Part shown: in pieces, positions 47,498-56,121 of the stretch
Layout: every line of letters begins with the position of its first letter
Position numbering within the stretch: the stretch's first letter is position 1
From: Fischerella sp. JS2
Lineage (GTDB): Bacteria; Cyanobacteriota; Cyanobacteriia; Cyanobacteriales; Nostocaceae
Direction: 5' to 3'
DNA: 64,000 nt
Assembly (NCBI RefSeq): GCF_032393985.1
Contig: NZ_CP135918.1
Span: forward strand, 2,976,001-3,040,000
Position numbers and translations under genes: made by a program
The notes under the pieces: generated by a model
What the model was told of the DNA's origin: nothing
What the model saw: only the letters and a program-made list of their open reading frames with translations
The model's database searches: none

Positions 47498-47832
47498 AAA
47501 GAGCTTCTCCAGACGTTACTATTTCATATTTTGCAATAAGTATGCTTGATGTGTTGGATCTAAAATATCAGTTCATCTAAGATTCATGAAATTTTCCCGG
47601 ATAGCACGGGGACACGGAGGCTAGGGGAAGGGGGAAAGGGGAGAGGGACAAGGGAGACAAGGACGACAAGGGAAGAGAGACAAGGACGACAAGGGAGACA
47701 GGGGGGACACAGAGAATATCAATGAAAGAAATACCCCTCACACTCCTCACACTCCTCACACTCCACCCTACGGGAAGCCACTTGCGTGTCTACACACTCC
47801 CCATTGCCCCATCTCCCCACCTCCCCACTCTT
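47498..47832. repeat. Repeat-packed gcvH-gcvP spacer
   Basis: About 47600-47710 is GGGACAAGG/GGAGACAAGGACGAC low-complexity sequence; 47730-47765 is CTCACACTC units; about 47757-47800 contains the ACACGCAAGTGG...TCCCGTAGGGTGGAG module (read on the minus strand) also seen at 14305-14341; and 47800-47830 is CTCCCCAC-rich. The whole operon spacer is therefore repeat DNA, and I see no terminator. Confidence 0.65.
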
Positions 47833-48219
47833 CTACCCCTCCACCTCAGCACTATATTCCTGTGCTGTAAGTGCATCATCAATTTCACCAGGGTCATTCA
47901 CCCGTACTTTAATAAACCATCCCTCACCGTAGGGATCTTCTGCTATTTGTTCGGGAGATTCGATCATCTCCTCATTACGTTCTATAACAGTGCCAGTTAC
48001 TGGTGAGTTTAAATCTTCAACAGCTTTGACGGATTCGATGGTGCCAATTTTTTCTCCCTTGGTAACAGCGTCACCAATATCTGGCAATTCCAAAAATACA
48101 ACATCTCCTAGTTGATCTACAGCAAAGGCAGTAATACCAATTGTGGCTATTTCACCTTCTAGACGCACATATTCATGAGTATCTAAGTACCTTAAATCCT
48201 GTGGATATTCCAAAGACAT
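47833..48219 (-). CDS. gcvH: Glycine cleavage system H-protein
   Basis: 128 residues. The lipoylation site is in [18 protein letters not shown] (Lys in ESVKA), preceded by [23 protein letters not shown] and followed by [24 protein letters not shown]. It carries the aminomethyl group between P- and T-proteins and needs lipoate. The start ATG 48219 has AAGGAAG five bases upstream. It sits between gcvT and gcvP. Confidence 0.97.
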   Translation of the reverse strand: MSLEYPQDLRYLDTHEYVRLEGEIATIGITAFAVDQLGDVVFLELPDIGDAVTKGEKIGTIESVKAVEDLNSPVTGTVIERNEEMIESPEQIAEDPYGEGWFIKVRVNDPGEIDDALTAQEYSAEVEG

Positions 48220-48339
48220 ATCACTTCCTTTTCCACATGCAAAAATTTAACATGGTTAATGACTAATGGCTAATAATAGCGGTTTTCTATTACAGAAAAT
48301 ACATGTTTTTTATAGGTTCGCACCGCTACTTGCCCCTAT

Positions 48340-49476
48340 TTATTTTGAGATCCGAGTTTGAGAACGGTAAAACGGTTTCTTAACTACTGTGGCTGGGTAT
48401 GTTTTACCGCGAATTTCTATATCTAGCTGCTGACCAACGCTTGCTAGCTGGGTAGGAACATATGCTAGGGCAATGGGATAACCAAGTGTGGGTGATAGTG
48501 TACCACTAGTTACCTCTCCCACTATGACACCTGCTGATAGTACTTGGTAGCCATGACGGGCAATGTTGCGTCCTTGCATTTGCAAACCTACCAGTCGGCG
48601 CTGCACTCCCGCAGCTTTTTGTCGTTCCAAGATAGGACGACCAATAAAATCTCCTTTGGTATCAAGATGCACCAACCAACCTAAACCTGCTTCTAAGGGC
48701 GTGGTGGTATCATCAATATCTTGTCCGTAGAGTGCCATTGCTGCTTCTAGTCGCAGGGTGTCTCTAGCACCAAGTCCACAGGGAATGACACCAGCCTCAA
48801 CAAGACTACGCCATAATTTTACGCCTTCTTCTGGGCCTAGCATCACCTCAAATCCATCTTCGCCTGTGTAGCCTGTGCGAGCAACAAAGGCGGGCTTATC
48901 TAAAACGGATGCTTCTAAGTGTCCGAAGGCTTTCACTGATGATAAGTCTGCTGGCACAAAAGGCTGAAGATACTCAACAGCTTTTGGGCCTTGGACAGCA
49001 ATTAAGATTTTTCCTTGGGAAAGGTCTTGGAAATTAATTTCTTTGGTGTCAAGGTGTTGCAATAGCCATGTTTTATCTTTACTCGTTGTCGCAGCATTGA
49101 CTATTATTACTCCTTGCTGTTCGCCGTCAGAGTTTTCCCCTTGATAGTAGAATATAATGTCGTCGATGATACCAGCTTGTGGATTTAATAAGACGGTGTA
49201 TTGAGCTTGACCTGGTTGCAGGCGACTTAAGTCTGATGGAACTAAGTACTGAAGTTGGGCAATTAGGTTTTTTCCTTTGAGAATAAATTTGCCCATGTGG
49301 GAAATATCGAATATGCCAGCAGTATTTCTTACTGCTTGGTGTTCTGTGGTAATGCCACTAAATTGTACGGGCATTTCCCAACCGCCAAAGCTAGTCAGTC
49401 GTGCTTTTAGTTCTTGGGCAAGGAAATATAGAGGTGTTTGATATAGGGGAAGGGCGTTTTCTTCTGGTTTAGCCAC
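48340..49476 (-). CDS. gcvT: Glycine cleavage system T-protein (aminomethyltransferase)
   Basis: About 378 residues from GTG 49476 ([17 protein letters not shown]); a TTG two codons further up is possible. Blocks: [48 protein letters not shown] (folate site) and [18 protein letters not shown]. It releases ammonia and makes 5,10-methylene-THF. It is the first gene of the gcv cluster, with ~120 bp to gcvH. I looked for a glycine riboswitch upstream and did not recognise one. Confidence 0.97.
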   Translation of the reverse strand: MAKPEENALPLYQTPLYFLAQELKARLTSFGGWEMPVQFSGITTEHQAVRNTAGIFDISHMGKFILKGKNLIAQLQYLVPSDLSRLQPGQAQYTVLLNPQAGIIDDIIFYYQGENSDGEQQGVIIVNAATTSKDKTWLLQHLDTKEINFQDLSQGKILIAVQGPKAVEYLQPFVPADLSSVKAFGHLEASVLDKPAFVARTGYTGEDGFEVMLGPEEGVKLWRSLVEAGVIPCGLGARDTLRLEAAMALYGQDIDDTTTPLEAGLGWLVHLDTKGDFIGRPILERQKAAGVQRRLVGLQMQGRNIARHGYQVLSAGVIVGEVTSGTLSPTLGYPIALAYVPTQLASVGQQLDIEIRGKTYPATVVKKPFYRSQTRISK

Positions 49477-49606
49477 GGGCAATTCTTTCGTAGGTCAACA
49501 TCTTATATACTACGGAATTGATTCAGGTACGAGCTGCGATCGCTTGCATTATTTAAACCACAAATACACAAAGGATACAAAGCACAACGACTCATCCATC
49601 GCGTTA

Positions 49607-49654
49607 TTAAGCAGCGATAATTTGGGTGTAGGGTAAATTGGGAACTTGACTCAC
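49607..49654 (-). pseudogene. hicA toxin stub (first 15 codons)
   Basis: A GTG at 49654 overlaps the hicB stop codon (GTGA). It opens a frame reading SQVPNLPYTQIIAA and then TAA at 49609-49607. The sequence fits the start of cyanobacterial HicA/YcfA toxins (a P-x-L-x-Y-x-x-x-(I/V)-x-A pattern), but the double-stranded-RNA-binding-like body with its catalytic His is missing. The overlap is typical of toxin-antitoxin genes. Confidence 0.5.
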
Positions 49655-49851
49655 AGCACCAGTTCCCTCACAATTGTGCCTTCTTGAGTAATTTCATCTT
49701 CCAATGGTTCAAGATAGAGTTCTATTGCCTCTTGGATATTTTCTAATGCTTCTTCGATGGTTTCTCCTTCACTAATGCAGCCTGGAAGTGAAGGAACGTA
49801 AACAGTGTATCCACCTTCATTACTGAGTTCTAATACAACTTTTAACTTCAT
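49651..49851 (-). CDS. HicB-family antitoxin (orphan)
   Basis: 66 residues: MKLKVVLELSNEGGYTVYVPSLPGCISEGETIEEALENIQEAIELYL, the HicB partial RNase H-like fold. There is no C-terminal DNA-binding extension. In intact systems HicB neutralises the HicA mRNA interferase. Here only a 15-codon hicA stub follows (GTG overlapping the stop), so this antitoxin appears to have lost its partner. It lies upstream of nothing obvious on this strand and may be decaying. Confidence 0.85.
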   Translation of the reverse strand: MKLKVVLELSNEGGYTVYVPSLPGCISEGETIEEALENIQEAIELYLEPLEDEITQEGTIVRELVL

Positions 49852-49881
49852 CGTTGGGCTTTTGAAACTACTTTTCTATTC

Positions 49882-50525
49882 TTAACTAGGTTGAGCGATC
49901 GCTAGCATTGTTTCATCCTTTCCAGCTATAAAAATTTGTTCAGCAGTTAGATTTAGCTCTGGAAATGTTGACGATTTGATATGCTCGTCACCTCGAAATT
50001 TGCTAATTCGATATTCACCTTCATCCAAAGAACAAACCATGATAGTTGGTTGCTTTGGCTCTCCGATAAATTCTCTACTGCCTAAAGCAGCATAGTCAAC
50101 AATCCAGTATTCAGGAATTCTCATTTCTTCGTAATCAGCATATTTTTTGTGGTAATCATCACGCCAATTAGTGCTAACAACTTCAATGACTAGCGGTATT
50201 GAAGTCGGTTGACTAACAGTAGATTCTTTTTCCACAAGAGTTCATTTGTTAAATTGGGTCGATTCAATAACAGTACATCTGGCAAGTAACCACATTGTCT
50301 ATTAGGTGGTTTGACTAACGTTGTCTTGGGTATAAAGTAGGGGAAATTTAAGCGAATACGCTCTCTAGTCAGTTCAAATGCTAAAAAACCTGTAATCTCT
50401 TCGTGTTCACCTACAGGCTGAGGCATTTTAATGATCACTCCATCGTGTAATTCATAGCGTTCTCCATTAGGCTTCCACTCTACAAATTCTTCAAAAGTTA
50501 CGAGTTTTGGTAAAGCTTGTGTCAT
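49882..50525 (-). pseudogene. Uma2 family nuclease gene with a frameshift
   Basis: The N-terminal half runs from ATG 50525 (MTQALPKLVTFEEFVEWKPNG, with a GGGGGG ribosome binding site) through GYLPDVLLLNR. The C-terminal half is in another frame: LVEKESTVSQPTSIPLVIEVVSTNWRDDYHKKYADYEE... to 49882. The frames change at about 50225-50231 in a GGAAAAAG run, consistent with a one-base indel. Joined, they give a ~213-residue Uma2 protein with PDV and E-V catalytic parts. It could be a real decay event, a sequencing error at the A-run, or, less likely, programmed slippage. Confidence 0.8.
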
Positions 50526-50785
50526 TTTACCCCCCTTGTTGACGCAGCTTTTTATTTTGATATTAAGCCATACGAACGCGATCGCTTTGAGAAAGGTAAG
50601 GAACCCCAAAGAATTTGGGAATGGTTAGAACAAACAAAGAGATTAGGTGAGTTAGATGTATTTTTCTTCCTACACCCTTCACCTTCATACCTCCACACCC
50701 CTAAACTCCTAATTCTCCATAAATAACTTACCCATGATGTTTAATAATTAATTGTGTAAGTATTGAGATTTATTAAGTTAACGTT

Positions 50786-51280
50786 ATGAAGTTTTGGCGA
50801 GTATTTGCAGCCCTTATCTTAGCTATGACGCTGCTGTTGTTTCCCCTGTCAGCAGAAGCAGCAAAATCTTCTAGCAGCCGTTTTGCAGGCTATCAGCAAA
50901 TGAGTAATGCAGATTTTTCTGGTCAAACCTTAATTCGTGAAGAGTTTACCAAGGTGAAACTGGATCAAGCTAATTTTAGTAATGCTGATTTGCGTGGTGC
51001 TGTTTTTAACAGTGCGTATTTAGAAAAAGCAAATCTACATGGGGCAGATTTTACCAATGGCATCGCTTATCTAGCTGATTTTCGTGATGCGGATTTAAGT
51101 GATGCAATTTTTACAGACGCCATGTTGCTCTATTCTACTTTTGATAATGTTGATATCACAGGTACTGATTTTACCAATGCAGTTTTAGACGGGTCAGAAT
51201 TGAAAAAACTCTGTGCTAAGGCAAGTGGTGTAAATTCAAAAACCGGTGTGTCTACCAGAGAATCTTTAGAGTGTAGTTAA
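50786..51280 (+). CDS. Exported pentapeptide-repeat protein
   Basis: 164 residues. Cleavable signal peptide (VFAALILAMTLLLFPLSAEA) is followed by ~17 pentapeptide repeats of the A(D/N)LXX type (NADFSG, QANFSNADLRGAVFNSAYLEKANLHGADF, DADLSDAIF). These form a right-handed quadrilateral beta-helix. Two Cys near the C-terminus (KLCAKA, LECS) may form a disulfide. Similar proteins are located in the thylakoid lumen of cyanobacteria and chloroplasts; their function is unknown. It is not in an operon. Confidence 0.88.
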   Translation: MKFWRVFAALILAMTLLLFPLSAEAAKSSSSRFAGYQQMSNADFSGQTLIREEFTKVKLDQANFSNADLRGAVFNSAYLEKANLHGADFTNGIAYLADFRDADLSDAIFTDAMLLYSTFDNVDITGTDFTNAVLDGSELKKLCAKASGVNSKTGVSTRESLECS

Positions 51281-51359
51281 TAGTTGTTGATGAGTAGTTA
51301 GTGGTTGGTCGTTGTTACAACAATCAACAACCAACCGCCAACAAATAACTCTTACTTAA

Positions 51360-51433
51360 CGAGCGTGGAGGGACTCGAACCCCCGACCTACAGAACCGGA
51401 ATCTGACGCTCTAATCCACTGAGCTACACGCCC
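51360..51433 (-). tRNA. tRNA-Arg (anticodon CCG)
   Basis: On the minus strand the sequence folds as acceptor GGGCGTG/CACGCTC, D-arm GCTC-AGTGGATTA-GAGC, anticodon loop TTCCGGT (anticodon CCG), T-arm GGGGG-TTCGAGT-CCCTC and discriminator G. The encoded length is 74 nt and CCA is not encoded. It reads CGG arginine codons. Confidence 0.95.
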
Positions 51434-51577
51434 TTGCACTGCTAATAAACGCAGTCACAATATCAAGATTATAGCATAAATATAGCTTTTTTATGCTTTT
51501 TAGCAAAGTGTTTTTGGTTGTGATCATTCAATTCAGTGAATATTTATCTAAAAAAAACAACTGATAACTGATAACAG

Positions 51578-52774
51578 TTAAAGATAATTCATCGGGTCTA
51601 CGGGTGTACCATTTTTGCGAACTTCAAAGTGCAGGTGGGGGCCTGTAGATAAACCTGTGGAACCAACAGCAGCGATCGCTTGTCCGCGTTTTACTGTTTG
51701 CCCTTCGGAAACATATAATTCACTAGTATGTCCGTAAAGTGTAGTTAGACCGTTGCCGTGGTCAATAATTACAGCTTTACCATAACCACCGTACCAACCT
51801 GCAAAAATGACTGTACCTGAGTCGGCGGCTCTAATTGTACTGCCGTAGCTGGCAGCAAAATCTTGACCCGCATGAAAGCGGCGATAACCGAGAATAGGAT
51901 GTACTCGCCAACCAAAGGGACTACTGGTAGGTGCATCGGTAGGATATGCAAACATACCTGTACCACGAATGATGACACTGTTGCGGCTGTTTGTCTTAGT
52001 TCTTGCTTCCGCCTCTGCTATCTTTTGTTGAATTAAAGTTGTAATTGCCTGGGAGTCTTTCTCTAACTGGGTTTGTGCTGCTTCTAATGCCAAGCGATCG
52101 CTATTGAGACGCCCAATTAATTCCTGCTGTAAGTCTGCTTGGGTTTGATAATCTGCTTTTTGGGCAAGTAATTGCTGTCTCATCAGTGCTATTTCGTTTT
52201 TTTGCTGTTCTACTGCTATTTTTTGGTTATTGATCTCGTTGGCTTGGGTTGTCAGCTTAACTAAAATTTGCTGGTCTGCCTGATAAACTAACTTTAGATA
52301 ACGACGCTGACTCATAAAGTCGCTGAGATTTTGACTTTGCAGCAAAACTGCCCACCCTTGAGTTACTGGCGAACGTTGGAGAAAGCGTAGTCGGGAAATC
52401 GTTGCTGCTTGTCGTTGTTGATAAGTAACTTCTTTGGCTGCTAAATCTGCTTGTAGCTGCTGCAAGCGTTGTGTTGCTAGCTTGAGACGTAATTCACTAT
52501 CTTGAATTTGCGTGTCAGTAGTTTTCAGGTTTTGCTGTAAGCCGTTCAGCCGTTCTTGGGCTGCTTGTTGTAAATTAGTTAAGCGATTGCGTTCTTGTTT
52601 GACACTTTGATGCTGTTGGTTGATTTGCTGTTGCTGCTGCTGCAAATTTGTAATTGCATCAGATGTCGTTAGTGATGCGTTAGTTGGCAATCCTAGTAAG
52701 ATGCATAAAATTCCACAAAATGCAAGACAAATAAAATCATAAATTCTCTTTTTTTCTAGAAATAGCGCTCTCAT
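51578..52774 (-). CDS. EnvC/NlpD-like M23 peptidase (LytM) with coiled coil
   Basis: About 398 residues from ATG 52774; the frame also allows 52804. A signal/anchor segment (IYDFICLAFCGILCILLGLPTNA) is followed by a long Gln-rich coiled coil (~45-255) and a C-terminal LytM domain (FGWRVHPILGYRRFHAGQDF, HGNGLTTLYGH, GPHLHFEV). The zinc ligands HxxxD and HxH are intact, so it may be an active endopeptidase rather than only an amidase activator. It acts in the periplasm on peptidoglycan, probably during cell or septum remodelling. A degenerate copy of part of its coiled-coil coding sequence lies upstream at about 53096-53172. Confidence 0.92.
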   Translation of the reverse strand: MRALFLEKKRIYDFICLAFCGILCILLGLPTNASLTTSDAITNLQQQQQQINQQHQSVKQERNRLTNLQQAAQERLNGLQQNLKTTDTQIQDSELRLKLATQRLQQLQADLAAKEVTYQQRQAATISRLRFLQRSPVTQGWAVLLQSQNLSDFMSQRRYLKLVYQADQQILVKLTTQANEINNQKIAVEQQKNEIALMRQQLLAQKADYQTQADLQQELIGRLNSDRLALEAAQTQLEKDSQAITTLIQQKIAEAEARTKTNSRNSVIIRGTGMFAYPTDAPTSSPFGWRVHPILGYRRFHAGQDFAASYGSTIRAADSGTVIFAGWYGGYGKAVIIDHGNGLTTLYGHTSELYVSEGQTVKRGQAIAAVGSTGLSTGPHLHFEVRKNGTPVDPMNYL

Positions 52775-52804
52775 GTTGTTAAATAGAGACAAGCGATCGC
52801 TCAA

Positions 52805-53305
52805 AACATCATGAGTAGTGTTCCCAAAAATTTGTTAGGTGTAACGGGGGATTAGGGAATAGCTACGGCGACAGACGCGATTGAATGAAAGCATAACCAC
52901 GATCAAACCTTGGTATCATCCTGCAATTCAAGCTGTTAAGTTCATCAACAATGTCCCGGACTGTCAAAATCTTTGGAGTTTCGATTGAGAAAACATGCTG
53001 CTGTGGGTGAATGTTGTCGCAGATGGGTGATGACTGATTATCTATTGTTCTGACCCAGGATACTTTTAGTGAACTATTATCTCAACCATACTACTGTCGC
53101 CGTTGGTGTTGTCGATAAGCAACTTCTTGGGTTACTAAATCTTGTTTGTAGTTGCTTTAGGCGTTTTGTTACGGGGCATCCCAAATGTTTGAGTGTATTT
53201 TTAAACGCAGAGGATCACAGAGGTTAACGCAAAGGAACGCAGAGTGTTGAGCAGAGTTACCCTAGTTTTGTATTGAGAAAAATTTAGGATTACAAAAAAA
53301 GGGCA
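52805..53305. other. Gap with an envC-like fragment and a repeat copy
   Basis: About 53096-53172 is recognisably similar to 52402-52478 inside the peptidase gene (shared GTTGTTGATAAG-like, AACTTCTT, CTAAATCT, TTGTAGCTGC-like blocks in the same order), so a partial duplication has decayed here. It is followed by the AAACGCAGAG-family repeat at 53199-53250. 52860-53090 contains no coding frame I recognise. Confidence 0.55.
53199..53250. repeat. Dispersed repeat, AAACGCAGAG family, copy 3
   Basis: AAACGCAGAGGATCACAGAG then GTTAACGCAAAGGAACGCAGAGTG. It is close to copy 1 at 351-400, and it is preceded by GGCATCCCAAATG, the inverse of a segment flanking copy 1. Confidence 0.65.
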
Positions 53306-54062
53306 TTACTGTTGTAGATCTGCATCATCAATGACTCTCCGTTTTGGTTGTATTGCTGCTTTTTGGATACAAAAGTGAACTTCTGTTAAATTGAAATTCA
53401 TGTATGAAAGCAACGCATATATGAAGACAACGATACCAAACATCTCGCAGAACTCTTCAACAGCTGTAATCATTGCATAGGTCATATTCTCAAAACTGTA
53501 AAGTTCCTCATGGCGTCCGGCAAACATTTCCACGCCAATTGCACCACTCACGAAGATAGTACCAGCAACAAAAAATAAAAGTCTTATCTTTCTTGGAAGA
53601 TGAGCCAAAAATTTTAAATATGACAGCAAAAAGAAAAGTGTAAGGGGAATGGCAACAGCAATCCAACCGTAGTAAAGAAAACCTGTTCTAGTGATGCTTG
53701 AGCCTAATATTCTGTCTGCATTTTCATGAATCATCGCTACTTCGTCTATAGATAGATACAAAAAAATAGCTGATAAAACTTTTCAATGGAGGATGTAGCG
53801 AGTACGAGCTATCTTTTTATATGTAGCAATCAATGCCAACAGGAGCAAACAAATATAGTAGTGTAATGGATGAGTACCATGTAGGAATGTTAGAATCCTC
53901 ACCCACATTGAACAACCTTACTAATCTAAAAAGATTACCATGACCGAGAACATACCTGGAAAATTGTCCAGCTAGGCTGACAATACTTAAACAGATAACT
54001 ATGATGGTTAAGACTAAGGCAACCTTTTTAGGAGAAATAGATACTGTCAATTTTACTACCAT
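53306..54062 (-). pseudogene. Multi-spanning membrane protein gene, frameshifted and with a Trp-to-stop change
   Basis: The 5' part (ATG 54062 downwards) encodes TM1 (VALVLTIIVICLSIVSLAG) and IPTWYSSITLLYLFAP. The 3' part (to 53306) encodes several more helices (FLYYGWIAVAIPLTLFFLL, LLFFVAGTIFVSGAIGVEMF, EFCEMFGIVVFIYALLSYM). In the joint, another frame reads ALIATYKKIARTRYILH, then TGA (53785-53783) exactly where Trp is expected, then KVLSAIFLYLSIDEVAMIHE. A frameshift near 53830-53850 plus this nonsense codon separate the halves. Restored, it would be a ~250-residue cyanobacterial membrane protein of unknown function. Confidence 0.7.
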
Positions 54063-54207
54063 TATGCTCTTAAAATTGAAATTACAAAAGTAATTTTATT
54101 TACTAGTATTCTATATTTAAGCATGAGTTAATATTTTTTTTACCTAGATTTAACTTTAATAGCAGCTTTAAGTCCTCATACCCAGACATATGAATTATTT
54201 CAAAAGC

Positions 54208-54236
54208 TTGACATTGAGTAGAGACTTGTTTTAATA
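54208..54236 (+). promoter_or_regulatory. Sigma70-type promoter for the Thr leader region
   Basis: TTGACA at 54208-54213, a 17-base spacer and TTAATA at 54231-54236, about 38 bases upstream of the first leader ORF. Transcription would start near 54243. Confidence 0.55.
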
Positions 54237-54273
54237 AAATAAAAGGAGCAATATTTAAACTTTTTGCATCATC

Positions 54274-54336
54274 ATGTCAGTAAACGTCTGCCTAACAACA
54301 ACTACCGCTACTACTACCAACTCAGGAGGGTTGTGA
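54274..54336 (+). CDS. Thr-rich leader peptide 1 (thrS attenuator)
   Basis: A 20-codon ORF (ATG 54274, TGA 54334-54336) encodes MSVNVCL-TTTTATTTN-SGGL with seven Thr codons (ACA, ACA, ACT, ACC, ACT, ACT, ACC). The stop codon comes directly after GGAGGGT (54325-54331). This segment is complementary over 7 bp to ACCCTCC (54376-54382), the left arm of the following terminator. A ribosome finishing the peptide would cover GGAGGGT and let the terminator form. A ribosome stalled early on Thr codons would leave it free to sequester ACCCTCC and allow read-through. No strong Shine-Dalgarno precedes the ATG. Confidence 0.75.
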   Translation: MSVNVCLTTTTATTTNSGGL

Positions 54337-54375
54337 GGCGATCGCGTTGACTTGAAATTCGATAGAACTCCATCT

Positions 54376-54404
54376 ACCCTCCAGGTAATACCCAGGAGGG
54401 TTTT
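54376..54404 (+). terminator. Attenuator terminator 1
   Basis: ACCCTCC (54376-54382) and GGAGGGT (54395-54401) pair over 7 bp with a 12-base loop that can pair further (GG/CC), followed by TTTTAAG. The right arm is identical in its CAGGAGGGTT context to the segment at the end of leader ORF 1, which is the competing partner. Confidence 0.7.
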
Positions 54405-54438
54405 AAGTTGTTATTGTAATCCAAATTAGGAAAAACAA

Positions 54439-54507
54439 ATGTTCATTTATCAATTTATTCACCTCACTACCACTACCACCACCACAATCGCGCCTGGAGG
54501 GATGTGA
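54439..54507 (+). CDS. Thr-rich leader peptide 2 (thrS attenuator)
   Basis: A 22-codon ORF (ATG 54439, TGA 54505-54507) encodes MFIYQFIHL, then seven consecutive Thr codons (ACT ACC ACT ACC ACC ACC ACA), then IAPGGM. AGGA lies seven bases upstream of the ATG. CCTGGAGGG (54493-54501), within the last codons, can pair over nine positions (one G-U) with CCCTCTAGG (54544-54552), the left arm of the next terminator. Same design as leader 1 but with different peptide context, so the conserved features are the Thr run, the terminal GG codons and the A:B:C pairing. Confidence 0.8.
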   Translation: MFIYQFIHLTTTTTTTIAPGGM

Positions 54508-54543
54508 GGAGAATTGCTGCTTGGCAAATTGAAACTCAAACGC

Positions 54544-54572
54544 CCCTCTAGGTCGAACCTAGAGGGTTTTTT
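54544..54572 (+). terminator. Attenuator terminator 2
   Basis: CCCTCTAGG (54544-54552) and CCTAGAGGG (54558-54566) form a perfect 9-bp stem with a 5-base loop (TCGAA), followed by six T. It is a strong intrinsic terminator 36 bases upstream of the thrS start. Confidence 0.85.
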
Positions 54573-54607
54573 ATTAGCAAAAAACATGATTTACAGGAGA
54601 TACAACC

Positions 54608-55830
54608 ATGTCTGATCATCGAGAACTAGCAAAAGCAATGAGATCTATTTCACTTTGAAGAACATAGTCCGGGGATGGTGTTTTGGCATCCAATCGGGTT
54701 AAAGTTATTGCGGCTGATTGAAGACTTTATGCGACAGATTTACCAAGATCATGGCTTTGAGGAAGTGCGATCGCCAGTAGCCTTGAATCGATCGCTTTGG
54801 GAACTTTCTGGACACTAGCAAAAGTTCCGTCAAAATATGTTTGTTGTGGGTAGTTCGAATGCAGAAGAAGAACCAGATTATGCATTGAAACCAATGTCAT
54901 GTCCCGCACACATCGCGATCTACAAATCCCACAAGCGGAGTTATCGAGAAATACCGATGCGATTGATGGAATTTGGTATGGCTCATCGCAACGAACCTTC
55001 GGGAACGCTATCTGGCTGTATGCGTTTGCGCTAGTTTGTCCAAGATGATGCCTATATCTTTTGCCCTGAAGCCGATATCAGAAGTGAGATTGGCAATTTT
55101 CTCAGGATGGTGAAACAGGTTTATGCAGTCTTTGGATATAATAACTTTTCCATTCGGATTGCTTTGCGACCAGAACAACGTCTTGGCTCAGATGAACAAT
55201 GGGATCGGGCTGAATTTGCCTTAATTGAAGCCGTTCAAGCGCTGGGTTACGCTTATGAATTAGCGCCAGGTGAAGGCTCTTTTTATAGTCCCAAGATTGA
55301 AATCAGTATGCAAGATCATCTAGGAAGATTGTGGCAATGTGGTACGATTCAAGTTGATTTGAACTTTCCTCAACTTTTTGATTTGTCCTTTATTAATCAA
55401 AAAGGAGATTTAGAGCAGGTAGTGGATATTGCACCAAGCAATTTTAGGTTCTTTAGAACGCTGGATTGGCATTTTGTTGGAAAATCACAATGGAGTTTTA
55501 CCACTGTGGGTTGCTCCTGTGCAAATAGCTGTGGCTTCAGTTTCTGAAAAATCTGCGAATTGGGCAGAAGTGATTTTTAGAAGGTTGAAACAGATCGGGG
55601 CAAGAGTAGAATTGCATGTGAGCGATCGCACGATTGCCAAAAAGATTCGAGAACTATCTGCGCGTAAGATTCCACTGATTGCAGTTGTTGGCGAAAAAGA
55701 AGTAATGAATCAATCTCTCAACTTGCGTCGTTTGGGAATTTCTGGACAGCAAGAGATTCAGCTTGCTGAGTTAGAAGTTGAATTTTGTTCGCTACACACT
55801 GAACCAAAATTCCAGCTATGCCAGCATTAG
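54608..55830 (+). pseudogene. thrS: Threonyl-tRNA synthetase gene, multiply broken
   Basis: Starts well: AGGAGA seven bases before ATG 54608 (MSDHRELAKAM). A frameshift near 54639 leads to DLFHFEEHSPGMVFWHP, the class II motif 1 region follows (FEEVRSPV), then TAG at 54816-54818 where Trp is expected (SGH-W-QKF), [27 protein letters not shown] (motif 2), TAG at 55032-55034, FVQDDAYIFC. After that FGYNNFSIRIALRPEQ and YGPK-like FYSPKIEI lead to a second frameshift near 55430. HQAILGSLERWIG (motif 3 region) and the anticodon-binding domain to 55830 complete it. With no TGS/editing domain it would be ~405 residues, a short ThrRS form. Two nonsense and two frameshift lesions make it non-functional. 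An intact ThrRS must be encoded elsewhere. Confidence 0.92.
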
Positions 55831-56121
55831 TTTAAAGATAAGTAACTAGACGCAAATAAACACAACTACTTTGACTGGGTGTATCAGGATGGGGTAAGCT
55901 CATAAATCTGCCTCTTTACCTCACACCCAGCCTTCTTCAGTCAGCTTTGTTAGAAGCTCTAGTTCTTATATCGTTATCTCTTCCCCATCTTCAAGATAGT
56001 CAATCACGGGAAAATCCCACAACCTTTGCATGAAAATATGACTTTTCCTACACCCCTACACCCTTAAACCCCCACACCCATTTTCAAGTCAGAGGATTTC
56101 TCAAGTTAATACGAGGTTTTT

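Noticed and set aside
49483-49606. Glycine riboswitch in front of gcvT
   Set aside because: Known cyanobacterial gcvT genes can carry one, but the sequence upstream shows neither the conserved GGAGAG-type core nor tandem aptamers.
54243-54607. T-box riboswitch for thrS
   Set aside because: No specifier loop or AGGGUGGNACCGCG-type T-box sequence; the two Thr-codon ORFs explain the terminators better.
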